DNA from: Cyclospora cayetanensis
Lineage: Eukaryota; Apicomplexa; Conoidasida; Eucoccidiorida; Eimeriidae
Assembly: GCF_002999335.1 (NCBI RefSeq)
Contig: NW_020312358.1
Location: 206,562-270,561 of the forward strand
DNA: 64,000 nt
Direction of reading: 5' to 3'
Each line of letters opens with the position of its first letter. The stretch's first letter is position 1. The notes beneath the pieces are model-generated. The model was not told the DNA's origin, did no database searches, and worked only from the letters and a program-made list of their open reading frames with translations. The translations under genes were made by a program, and so were the position numbers. Of this stretch, positions 23,358 through 34,950 are shown piece by piece.

Positions 23358-25683
23358 ATGAGCAGCGGGAGTGGCAGCGTATCTGGCGGCGGGAGGGGAG
23401 TACCAGCTGAAGGTGGCAAAATTGCACTGTACTCCCTCCTTGTTTTCAAGTGGCACAGCGAGCGCCCATTGCTCCTCTCCGCCGCCGTCGATGTATCATC
23501 CTTCCCCTTCTTCCACAGGTCCACCATGAAGGAGCACATCATCTTCCACTCCAGGTACCTCTCGCACGCACTGTATCAAGGCCTATAACCGTCGCTTCCC
23601 TTCCCCATCCAGCATATGAGGGCTATATACACGCGTTAGGGGGCGCGAGCGCTGCATCCGTGCAGTGGCCCATGAGCCGCTCGCCGCTCCCACTGCCTCT
23701 CTTCAAACCCTCTCCCGTCTTTACCCCCATGTCTCCTCCAGAGTGGCCAGCAAAGATACGTATTCGGGGACTCTGCAAGAACGAATGTATCTTCTCCACT
23801 GCACGCCCTGATACCACAGGGGTCTCGGCGCTTGCGCGTATCCCATCTGCCTGCCCATCATTCACTTGTGTACCTCTGCAATGCAGACTCATCGCCGCGA
23901 GAACCCCGCTTGGACGGCGGCAAGTCGTGGAGTTCGAAAACAAAATTGGCCACTGCCACGTTTACTGCCACCCTAGTGGACTGGCCATCACGGCTCTCTC
24001 TTCGGTCAGCTATCCCATGCGCGTCGCTTTCGGGCTAATCAATGAGGCCCTCAGGCTCTTTCAAGAGGTGTGCATGCTGTTTCCGCCGGAGAGACATGCC
24101 TTTCGGCCCTGTTGTTCACTGCTATCAAGCCTCCTTTCCAACTATCTGTGTCTAAATATCCCTTCGTGCACCCGTCTACTGCACATATATATATATATGT
24201 ACTCGCGCGCTTCCCCCCCTTCCCCCCATCAGTCTCGTGTGTTTCGCTTGCAGCTTTGCTGATTGATCTTCTCTGTGCGGGTTCCTGCGCCCGGTCCTCC
24301 TTACAGAATGAAGGAGCAGGGTAGACGCTGATGGGGGATGGTGGATTTTTTCTGCCAATTTTTGAGTGCCCCTCATCAGCTGCTGCCTCTCCTATGCCTC
24401 CTTGCATGCTGCCATTAGCCCTCCGATGCCCATTAAGGCCTCGCTGAAGTGCTGCTGCCTCCTGTAACTTTGTGCTCGAAGTCTGCTGCCGTATCTCGTT
24501 GCCCCCTTGACGGCGTCTTTCTGGTTCGTCCATTTCCTGACCGCTCAAGGGCTGCAGCTAGCAGCTTTTCTACTGTATCTCTTCTCATCTGCCTACTTCC
24601 ATGAAGCTGATATTCCTGCTCCACCGCCTTCTGCCTTTTGATGCGATTCTCGACAGAAATGTGCAGGGCAGTGGGAGGGCCTCACAGAAGACGCCCCAGG
24701 AGCCAATATGCTACCTGAGGGTGCAGATATGCTGAAGAAGTATCAAAATCCATTGGAAGCAGACAAGCTTTTAAAGGTTCAGCGGGAACTTGATGAAGTA
24801 GGACACATGAACAGCCCACTTTCGCGCTTCCCTCAATTCTGGCCTTCCGCCATTGCGTGGTGGATTTGTGCCTCATGATGATTCTTTGTCTGTCGCCCAT
24901 GGCTCTTGCGTTGCCTCTCTCTGTGCTCGTCTCCGGCAGTTGCTAGTGAGCAGGGGCTCTAGCTTTGTTTCTGGGGAGGTGATGATAGTGTTGAGTCATA
25001 AATTAGCTCTGCGGTTGGTTCTTGCCCCCCAGCGTTGCGTGCTGCTGATGCCTCTTTTTCGGCAGACTCCTCGGCTGTGGATTGTATTCGTACCTTTGTT
25101 CTACCCCGCTTTTATTCAGTGCTTGTTCGTGCCAAGAGCCCTTTACCTGCCTTTCTCTGGTGCTGTTACTGCCGCTCCTCCTCCTTGCTCCCCTTCTCCC
25201 TCCCCCCCCCCACCGCTTCCTCGCGGTTTTCATGTGGAAAATGGCGTTGCTTTAGAGCGCGCGGCCTGCTTTACATTCCCTCCCAGCTCCCCTATTTTCT
25301 CTTTGCGACTCTACTTCCACCTTTTGTATATAAGGTGCCTTTTGCCCTTCTTGCGAAGACTATGGTGTGTGAATGCTCTCATTTGTATTCCTTGAGCATG
25401 GGCCTCGATCTTTCGACGGTTTATTATACACATTAAAACTGGCTTGAGAAAATTTTGGCTACGCATGGATTCCTATGTTGTCTACATGTAAGTACCTAGC
25501 CAGAAGGTTCTCTGCCTTGCTCTTCAGGTCAAAGACGTTATGCTCAAAAATATAGACGAACTGTTGCAGCGGGGCGAAAAACTGGATGACTTGATGCAGC
25601 GCAGTGAGGACCTCTCGAATACCTCCTACCAGTTTTATCGGCAGGCTAAAAAGACAAACAGCTGCTGCAGCAGTCTGTATTAA
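23358..25683 (+). CDS. YKT6: R-SNARE YKT6
   Basis: YKT6 is the longin-domain R-SNARE that cycles between cytosol and Golgi/vacuolar membranes (family knowledge). Four exons join in phase: 23358-23554, 23887-24067, 24657-24797, 25528-25683, giving 224 residues. The longin domain includes VDVSSFPFFHRST and HCHVY followed by YPMRVAFGLINEAL. The SNARE motif begins YQNPLEADKLLKVQRELDE and continues to LLQRGEKLDDLMQRSE, with the zero-layer Arg at about residue 188. The N-terminus carries a Gly/Ser-rich addition of about 20 residues before the usual IALYSLLVF start. The C-terminus reads KKTNSCCSSLY. The usual prenylated cysteine would leave three residues after it, but here four follow the second Cys. 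Confidence 0.95.
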
Positions 25684-27375
25684 TGCCCTAGCCGGTGTTC
25701 TGATGCAGTTGCTCAGTCAGATGATGTCCTACTGTTGCAGCATGTTCTGCAGGGGCTCAGCACGCCCTTGCTGCTGCCGTATTCACTGCCAGTCAGTGGT
25801 TAGGCCTGGAGTCCGCTGCTGGTGGTGCAGCGGCAGTCGGGCTTACTGAGTCCTCTCCGCTGGTTTTGTTTTTTTTAAAAATCCTAGACGGAAGTAGTAG
25901 GGGACGGCGGGACGGGGCAGGCCCCCTTTTCGGGGCGTTTCGGCTCTGCTTTGCTTAGGTGCTATTAAGGGGTGCAATGCCTGTCGCCCGCCTCTGCCTT
26001 TCAGCTTCCTTCTTTTGAGTTTAGCGCTTGGCTAGCGGTTGGGGGGTGTGTCCCTACTGGCTTTTCTTTTGCGGGTGGGGCTTATCAAGGCTGTAGAGCG
26101 AAGTGGTCCCCAACAAGGCAGCACAGTGCTTCTTTCTCTGCTACAGCTACTGCTGCTCACTCTGTGCCTCTGCGCCACCTGTTTGCCTGGCAGGTGGCGT
26201 ACGCGGGTGTGGCCTCCCTTGCGCATGTGGAGCCACTGGGTGGAGCACTGCAAACTTTATTGGTTGCCCGTGCACTTGTGTGCCGCGTAGCCGTCGTCTC
26301 GTCTAGAAGCACTTTGGTTTCGGGTGAAGCATCTTCTTTTCTAGTTCCCGGGAGCCAGAAAACCTCCTTGAGAAAACTGAGGGACCGGTTGCTTGCCATG
26401 TGAGCAAGAAGGCAGGAAGGAAGACACTGCGCACGCGACGCTTGAGACCTGTCGGGTGGAGGTACTACGGACAGCACCGAGGATTTGCTCAGATATGCCT
26501 AATAGATAACTGAGCAGATGCAGACGTCTATTGTGGGAGGGTGAGGAGAATTAGCTCTTCTCCCCTGCGCTTTACTCAAAGGAGCGAGAAAGTGGCGTGT
26601 CTTGCTAGAATGCACATAGTCCAGCGCCTGTGTGCCAAATTTCATACCATTGTGACCATTTTGTGAGCATACAAACGCATAACTAGCAAATTCTACCTGG
26701 AAATGGGGGATCAGGGTGGTGAGGGAAGGCAGCATTGACGATCAGGCCATTGTAGACCGCTGCCGAACGCCTTAGTGTCTTGCTCCTGCCTTGCTGAGGC
26801 TAAGCGGGAGGCAATATAGGGGCTGCTGTATAGCTAACAGTTCCATTAGATACCAATTAATTTTATTTATTGACTAGGAAAATATAAAAACATCGGTCTG
26901 GCTCTTCTTTCAAAACTCGACTGGAGGGACCCTAGATCTACGAGGCCCCTAGGGCGCGGCGGCTACTGTCCATGTATCGTTGCATTGCAGCAGGGGCAGC
27001 ACATGAACGCATCGCTTCAATTCGCTTTGTTTGGATTTTTGTCCTGCATTTGTAGTCAATCCTTTTGTATGCTTGCGCTCGTTTACTCGTGCCTCCCTTG
27101 CCGTCGCGTCGTCGTGGCCTCCCTTGAGGCTTAGAAACCTGCGGAAGGCGGGTGGGAGACTGCCACGAAGCCGCTATATTCTGTTCCTATGAACTTTGTG
27201 CTTCGTCTCTTCAAGCATACAAGAATTATTTAGTTTTGAAATAATTTTCGCGATTGCACTGGCATTTGACACAAGCGAGCTCCAGCGCAGCCGAGTCCAG
27301 TGGGCTGCCTCGGCTGCTCAGGATAGCTGGAGGGCGTCATACCATACGCCCACGAAAAGATTAGGAATCCGGAAG
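25684..27375. other. Gap after YKT6
   Basis: The 3' region of YKT6 and the 5' region of the next gene. An open frame at 25972-26403 (+) has no recognised motif or splice context and overlaps antisense frames, so it is not called. From 26.5 to 27.2 kb there are few triplet repeats and nothing recognisable. Confidence 0.4.
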
Positions 27376-30300
27376 ATGGAAGATTTGAGTGCTTCCCGGG
27401 CGCCGTCTCCTTTAGAACATGAGGAGGAAGGAGGGGACCTAATACCTCCGTCATTGCTGTACGACAGTCCTTCTAATGCAAGGGCCCGGGTCGAATCCCC
27501 CAGCAGCAGATTGCCGGTAAGCGGCACGCCTGAGACGAAGCAGCCGTTCACGCCTCACCAGCAGATGCTTCGGCAAAAAGCGGAGCTGCATGCGTGGCCA
27601 GGGGCAGTGCGCAGACCCTCTTACGCCGCTGCCCGTCCCTACAGCGGCGTGCACCAGAGCAGCAGCATTAGGCAGGGGAGTCGGGGTCAAATGATGGCGG
27701 CGCTGCATCAGGCCTCGGACTCGGAGGATTATTCTTCATTTTCAGGATCTGAGGAAGGGCCCCAGCACCGCCTTCACCGCCGTCCGCCAGCCACTGCACG
27801 GGGTCCCCTGGCAGGCGCACAGCAGCACCAGCAGCAGCAAAGGAGCAGACTGCTTCGCAGTCAGTCGTCGAGCTCCGTGCTGCATGCCCCAAGAAAGCGA
27901 CACGAGGACTCATCATTTGCCGCTGCAGTCGCGGCCGAGCAGGAGCTGCTGCTGCAGGCAGCAAGGCAGCACGGAGGCAATCTCCACCCTCCCAGCATGC
28001 AGCGCCGGCAGGGCTGGACGCCTCGCCGCAGCAGTGCAAGCAGCGATACCACCAGCGTCAGCAGTGCTGGCAGTGCTCGCGAGCAGAGTCCGGTGGGACC
28101 GATGGGCCTCCCCACCTCATCCGATTCAGATTCAGAAGCAGACCCCTCAAGAGGCCAGCTGGCGAGTTGGCGTCAGGTCTTGGTCCAAAGACAAAGGGCG
28201 ATGGAGCTGCACATGCGGCAGGAGAAAGCTGCTGCGAGGCAGCAGAGCCGCAAGGTGGGGGGGGGCGCGCAGAACAGTGGTTCCCCCGGGGATGCCACGG
28301 CGGCTGCAGAAGGTGTCAAGCCGCTGTCGAAACGCGGCAAAGCCAAGGCCTCTAAGCGGAAGAGCAGCAAAGAGGCCCCAAGTCAAGCCGCAGGGGCGGC
28401 AGCCTCAGCTCCGGCTGGCCAAGACGTTTGGGCAAATGTAGCGGCCAGTGCCGCAGGAAGGCAAGCCACACCAACAGCTAGCTTGCCTTAGAGAGCCTCC
28501 TGGTTGCGCCGCAGTCCGCTGCCGACAGGTGGACACACTGCACTCGAGTTGAAGGGGCTTTGACGGGCGACACTTGAGTTGAAAGGGCTACAAAGAATCA
28601 CTTCAAGAACTTGTGTTTGTGCGCTAAAACCTCAGGAGAGCAACGCCGGCGCCTCCTGGGCAGCAGCCCACGCAAGGCGCATTCGTGCAGCCAGGTGTCT
28701 CGGGAGTACCAGGTGGAGTCCCTTTGGGTGTGCCAGGAGTTTTTCCATTTCCCGGATGGCCTCCCGGAGCTCCTCCCTTTTACGCGGCTGCTGCTTTTGC
28801 CGCGGCCGCTGCTGCAGCTCGCGGCGTGCCTCCAAGACAAGACAGTGCGCGCAGTTTTTACACCGCTGGCGCACTCCTGCTCCTGCTGTTGCTCCAAAGG
28901 GCGCGTTGTCTCCCCATTCGAGGTTTGGGGTTTATGCTGCAACGCACTGAACCGCTGTCTGTGCCTGTCTCCCCGCAGGCGACTTCTTGCTGGCTCAGCA
29001 GCAGCAATTGCTGGCCTCCCAGAGGGAGCTCCAGCAAACAAAGGAGGCCCTCAAGCAAGAAAAAGAGGTGGGTGCTTTGTTGTGTCTGCTGCTGATTGGA
29101 CCGTTTGGAGAGTGACGCTTGCATCGCCGCTCGGGCCACCTGCCTGGACGCGCCGGCAGTGGCTTGCGCTCGCCCTCCCGCATCAAGAGTCCCCTATGCA
29201 GCTTGCGTTGCTGCAGAGGCGTGAAGGACTTGAGAAGGAGTTGTCTGAGCAGCACGAACAGGTAGCCCAACAGCAGCAGCAGATGGAGGAGCTGCAGCAA
29301 CAGCTGAAAGAGCAGGTAAGCAACGCAGCAACTAGGTGCCCTGCTGCTGGTGCCAGTGCTGCTGCTGCTGCTGTAGAGCGGCACAGTATCGCCTTTAGCG
29401 AGCATTTTTGTCTCGTGGCTTAGCTGTCTCGCCGCTGCCATCGCTGGTCTTCCTGCTGCTTCAGACTAAAAAAACGGAGGACGCCCTGACCTGCCGCACC
29501 GCGGCAGAGATGCGCCTGCAGCAGCAGCAGGAGTCTCTTGAAGCTATTGTCAAGCTACAGGAAGAGACGCAAAAGACGAGGCAGGAAGAAAAGGAGAAGT
29601 ACAGTGCTGAAAAAGAACAACTCCAGGTAATCTGATGCTGCACTTGGAGGTCCTCATGAAGTCAACGGTGGCGTCCTCGCGCTGGTGCTGCATGCCGCAC
29701 GCCGGCGCGGCAAAGCGGCGAAGGACCTTCGAGTAGATTGCGCTGTTACAGCTCTCCAGCGGCTCCTTTCTGCATGCCTGTGAAATGATACCTTGGCGCA
29801 ACCGTGCGAAAGCCTACTGCTGTGGTTTCCGCAAATGCACCTGCTGTGGTGGCTGCAGATAAGGATAAAGGACCTGGAAGAAGATCTGGCCTTTGCGCGG
29901 GATCAGCTCCTGGTAGCCAGAGAAAGCCTTATTGCTGCCCGTCAGAAGCAGCAGGCAGCTACAGAAGCGCACGAACAGGATCTAAAAGCCCTACAGGTGC
30001 GCGTTGCACCACTGCCTTGCGAGGAGTGAATCTACTTATGCTGGTGCTCTTGCTCAAAGCCTCTGATGGGTAGGGTAATTTTCTCCTGCCGTTACTGTTT
30101 TGAGAATGTACAATGATCTTACGTACGCTATGGATGCTGCAGTCTTACCGCAAAGCCAATGAGGCCTTGAAGCAGGATTTGAAATATGTCAAGACCCTGA
30201 ATCTCTCCCTTTCCGAAAAAGCGCACCGGTTGGAGGCAGGAGGTTCCCAGGGGCCCTCTGGTGCTACCGAAGGCGTTATCTCCACTCATCCTTGTAAACC

Positions 30301-31672
30301 CAGTCCGAGGGCAGAGCTCAGAGGTGCTGGTGCCGCTACACAGCCGCAGCAGCAACAAAGAATACCGAGTGATATGTACAGCGAGGCGCCGTCATCGGCC
30401 GTGTCTGCCTTCCCTTTAAGCTCTGACGCTCAAGGCACCAGGCTTTTACAGCTTGAAGCGTTGCAGCAGCAGCTGAGGGAAAGGCTTGCAGAAGACACGC
30501 CTATCTACGCGCCACGGAGTCAAGACGCTCCTTGGGGGAGTGACACGCCTAAGGTAACATCGCCAACCGAAAGCCAGTTCACCTCCTTGGTGCGGAAGCC
30601 CCCCCAGCCCCAGCTGCTCAATTTACAGCAGGAGCCGCACCAGCAGGACGCGCAACACGAAAGGAAGAGCTCTGCACCGAGACGTCCGGAGGCACGCGAC
30701 ACTCTAGATGCGGCAGCTGCGCGGCACAAACAACAGCGTCAGTTGCAGCACCTACAGCACCAGCTGGATCAACTTCACCAGGAACAGGAGCACCTGCGCC
30801 GTCAGCAGCAGTTGCTGCAGCAGCAGGATTGTGCTGAAGATGCGGTAGTAGCCGCAGCTCCAACGACAGATAGGCGCGCCTTCCAAGGGCTCATTCCGCT
30901 TCCGTACGGGGATCGGATTCCGGCACAGGTGGCCGAACTGACTGCTGCCAAACCTAAGTGCTTCACATCTCCCTTCCCCATACACAATTACTCACCGCCC
31001 TCCATGGGGAGTGCTGGGCACTTCCATGGCAAGCCTGCCACTGCCTTGCAGCAGCACATCTTAGAGCACCACACAAATTTCATCCAAACGACCAGCTGCA
31101 ACAGTGGGGGCAGCAATCAGAGCTTCACAGCAGGAGGAGGAGAAGCAGCAGGGGCCGTTGACAGCTCGAGCAGCCGCGAGTCACAGCAGCAGCAAAGACG
31201 CAAACCCGCTCTTGCATTTGAAAGACCAGTGGGAGTTTCTCCGCTGCCGCTGGAGGGGCTTGCAGCAGCAGCAGCGAGCTCGGCGGCAGCGGGGTGTGGC
31301 TCCGCAAGGGACTCAGTCAGGAGGCAGTGGCTGCTGCAGCGCGTGGCCCGCATCTCTCGGCTTCAGGGCCTCGAGCAAGTCCACCAGAAAATGAATGCCC
31401 TTTCCCCTGCTCTCATTTCCCTGTCTCGCAGCAGGAAGCCAACTCAGGCAGAAACACCCAACAGCAGCAGCAAGACGCCGAGCGACTCGGCGGTAGCGGC
31501 AGCAACCCACGAAACACCACCTGACAGGAGGGCAGCTAAGCCCCAGCACGAGCAGAAGCGACGAGAAGGCGCGAATAGCAGCGGCACTAGTCAGATAGCC
31601 AGCCAAGGCACTACAGACCAAGGAATGGCGCATTATTCCGAGGGCGAATCGCCGCCTCCAGGACTTGCCTAA
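27376..31672 (+). CDS. Low-complexity coiled-coil protein, unknown function
   Basis: Not recognised by family. The first coding block (27376 onward, MEDLSASRAPSP) is rich in Ser, Gln, Ala and Arg and stays open to 28491; a donor near 28437 or earlier could join it to later exons. Well-supported exons follow, several of them in phase 0: 28979-29067 (LAQQQQLLASQRELQQTKEA), 29217-29315 (EGLEKELSEQHEQV), 29465-29626, 29859-29996 and 30143-31672. They encode heptad-like Glu/Gln/Leu/Lys coiled coil, then a long Gln/Ser/Pro tail ending EGESPPPGLA. An intervening Pro/Gly-rich exon near 28685-28860 (PGVSGVPGGVPLGVPG) is likely but its edges are unclear. The block could instead be two genes, 27376-28491 and 28.68-31.67 kb. 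Expect a structural or scaffold role at most; no catalytic motif is visible. Confidence 0.62.
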
Positions 31673-32486
31673 AAAAGGAACAGCCAATGAGACTGCCTTT
31701 TCTATCCCTTACTCCCAATGCATGCAATCCCTTATAACTCATTTACCTCATTCTTCAGCAGCACTGCAGGCGCCACCCTTTCTGAATATGCTTCTGGGGC
31801 ACATGAGATATGGCGGCGAAACGGCCCCACTAGCGGGGCCACGCCGTTTAAGCACCTCGTAAATCAGCTGAATCCTGAGCTTCACATTTAGAAATCGCAT
31901 CTAACTTCAGTGTCAGCGCTGGATTAAGGCTAGGCTCTAGGCAGAAGCATCCAGGAGCTTCCACAGAGAAGTAGTGGAGAGAACGCGCATTGGCGCACGC
32001 CTAAATTTCACGGCGTACTCAAGGAAACGACTAAGCCCGTAATGCGGGCACGTCTTGTTGGAAAGAAGCGCCTTCCAGGACTGCTCTACGGTCTCGGTGT
32101 GCCTTGAGGCGAGGAGTCACATAGCTGGGGCCTCATGGCCTTTATCTTGTGCTGCCTTGTGCTTATATCCCCCTAGGAACCCACCTGCCGCACACCGGAG
32201 CCAAACAGAGCGGCTCAGCGCGCTGCTCGTAATGCAGACATATCGCATAGTGTTTTGTCAAGTGCCTTTCGCGATTCGGAAACCCTTAATTAGTGATAGC
32301 TTTTCAGTTCTTTGGAGAGCACCGCTTGTACTGCGGCAGAGCTGCCCCACCTAATTGCCCTTTTGCACGCTCCATCTGACGTCTCCGTAGTAAGTTGCTT
32401 AGCTTCAGACTCACTGACAACCTAATGCAAAGCTATTGAGCCTAGGGCTACGTGACCCTTTACTGGGACAGATAAAGCGTGACATT
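31673..32486. other. Gap, probable 5' LTR side of element C
   Basis: Triplet-poor sequence between the coiled-coil gene and the primer site of element C. By position, the last few hundred bases should contain its LTR, but similarity to the A and B LTR block is weak (GGGCTACGTGACCC near 32.45 kb). No gene is seen. Confidence 0.4.
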
Positions 32487-34950
32487 TGGTAGCACCGCAT
32501 GTTGTTTTATGCAGCTGTTCCCTGCCTGTACACTGGCTGTGGAAGCAGTGGGAAGGCAAGTTCCCCTAAAACAGCCGTCTGGTTTCAACAAAATTAGCTA
32601 GTAGCTCACTAGGCTGATTGTTTCGCACATTATCCTGAAAAAAACATTCATGATGGACGTATAGGATGGCACAACGCCTGTGGGGGTAGCAAAGCCGGCC
32701 CACAGGCTGATATGAACGCAGCCGCTTTACAGCTGGTAGAAGAGCGTCTTTTGTCATCTCAGAAAATGTTTATGGATCGGTTGATAAGATTGTGCCGACC
32801 ACCAGACTGATGCCCTAAGGATGAGCGAGTACTCGAAAATTTCGTAGACAATCGGAAAATGTTTATTGCGCCTTGTATACCGTAGATGTAAGGAAATGAG
32901 AGCTTCGTATGGCATATTAAGCGACATGAGCTCTTCAGTGGTGACTCTAGTGATGCAGAGGAGGTGGTGTGCATGCAGGGATTACTAAACTTTAGGCCTT
33001 CGCGCAAGCACTGACATTTCGCTTGATGCCGAGATAAGCTCAACAGCAAGCTTTGGCGGAATTAAGTTAGCTGAATTACAGAAATCTATCAATACATCGC
33101 CTATTGGAGAGATGCGGAACTTTGACGTGCAAAATGACTTAGACGAACACCTGCTTCATAAGTGATTCATCTTAGAGTACCCGAAGCCACATCAAGTGGG
33201 CGCAAGTTGGCTGCGACGCAGAGAAAGAGGAGTCACTTAGTTGAGCTTCTACAAGTGATGGACTTCTTGAGGCTCCAGGAACAACCGCGCGCAAATGATG
33301 CCTTGTTAGCTTAAAAAACGATCCAAACGTGGATTTAGGGTCTTTGCATATGGGGCTGTGTTTAGCGGCTCTAGCACTTAGTCGAAGGTCAACAAAAATA
33401 CTGCCCGAGACAAGCCCCAACCACGCACATGCTTCTATTTTTGAGAGGAGGGGATTAAATAATACACAGCTGCTGGCTCATGAAAAGTTTTAGGAGCCTT
33501 GAATAGCGGGACTGGGACCGATGGAGGTAGGCTGCTTAGCAAACAAAGAAGGCGGTTCCAGGAAACAGAAAGAGATCACGCAGGCTGGAGCGCACTGAAG
33601 GGGGCTACAGAGGGTAGAGCCACAATTGGGGACGCATCACGGGTTAATTATGCACTTATACAGGTTCACATTAATGATCAAGAACTAATAGCCTTACTTG
33701 AGATTGGATGTTGAGGGAGGAGACAACACAGAAATACAGCCTCCCTCTTCACTCGATAGCGCGTCCCTACTACTAAGACTTGCTGACAGGGGACACTAGG
33801 CAAAGACTGGCAAGGCAAAGGCAGCAAAATGCGGCTTCGACTAGGACTGGGCACCCATCGGCATGGTCTGCTACTTTTCTGGTGGACCAGTGCAGCATGC
33901 CGTAGGCCTAGGTGTCCTACCGGTGACGGAATGCTCCTCACGATTGCCGCCACAGCTTTGCGCCTTTGAGGTTAGTCTACCAGAAAGCGCTAGCTGAAAC
34001 TAGTTCCTGGTTTCCTCGCTTATGGTGATTTCATTCATGTTGAGCAACATAGAGCCAGTGCCTTAACAAGGCGAAGCACAATCTTGCGGGGAGTTTTGCC
34101 CAGCAGAGTGAAAGACAATTCTGTGTACGCATCCCGTCTCAGTAGCTCTGGAAAGGGTTCATTATCAGAAAATTTCAGTAGACATTATGTTAATGAACAA
34201 CAGCAATGAGTAAATATAAGGGGGGACCTCACGGGTGGGCTCCATATTAACGACCTACCAGCAGGCTGCCCATCTGTTGGTTGTCCGCCACATGGTGGAG
34301 AGCAGATCCACGTGTCAGCTCCACGCTGTGCTCCGCGTTATCGAAAGCCCTTACAGCATGAATAAGAGATTGAGCAACAGGAAAAACGATTTGTTGGAAA
34401 AAGGCCAAGTGCAGGACTCTATCCGTGCTTTGGAACATAGCTCAGTGGTGATGCTGCAAAAATTGCAAGGTGGCGTACATGCTGCAAAGCAGATGTTACA
34501 CATTCTTCCTATTGATGGATAACTTGACAAACTATGCGCAGGTGACTTCACATAGGCGTTCACACAAATCTCCATTTACCCTGGTAAAAGGCACACAAGC
34601 GTGCCGGTGGCTCTCGCAAACTCGAGTATACCTGCTCGCCGCTTGGAATCGTTAATGCCTCAGCTGAACTGCAACGGCAAGTAAGTCAGGATTTTGGTGT
34701 GCCCCTATAGGAGGGGCGATTGTCTGTCAACAAAGACGACGTCTTAATGTGCATTCAAAACGTTCGAGAGCACCGACGGCATGTGCAGAAGCTGTTGCTG
34801 GGTGAGTGGTGGTGGTATGACGGCGAACAAGTGTTCGTTTTCACTAGAACAGTTGCTTTTTCGTGGGTTTCAGTGTTTTTGCTGCATGGATTGAGCCAAA
34901 ACGGGACAAAAATCGAGGCGTGGCCTTTACCTTGACACATCTGTATAAAC
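32487..34950 (+). mobile_element. Element C: decayed Ty3/gypsy remnant
   Basis: It begins with TGGTAGCA at 32487-32494 followed by the same leader as elements A and B. A gag-like block near 32.97-33.06 kb matches element A. A protease-like stretch (VHINDQELIALLEIGC) ends at a stop at 33712-33714. The RT start near 34.3-34.36 kb (CPPHGG then PRYRKPLQHE) parallels A. Further RT relics, such as HRRHVQKLLLG near 34.77 kb and NGTKIEAW near 34.91 kb, match the usual H..HV..VL and GI..D..K blocks. Integrase and chromodomain were not found. It is more decayed than A. Confidence 0.7.

Noticed and set aside
25972..26403. 143-residue plus-strand open frame after YKT6
   Set aside because: No ATG-specific context, motif or splice partner; another minus-strand frame overlaps it fully.
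28685..29095. Collagen-like PGV repeats as a separate gene
   Set aside because: Only a few imperfect Gly-x-x units; more likely a Pro/Gly-rich exon of the coiled-coil gene.
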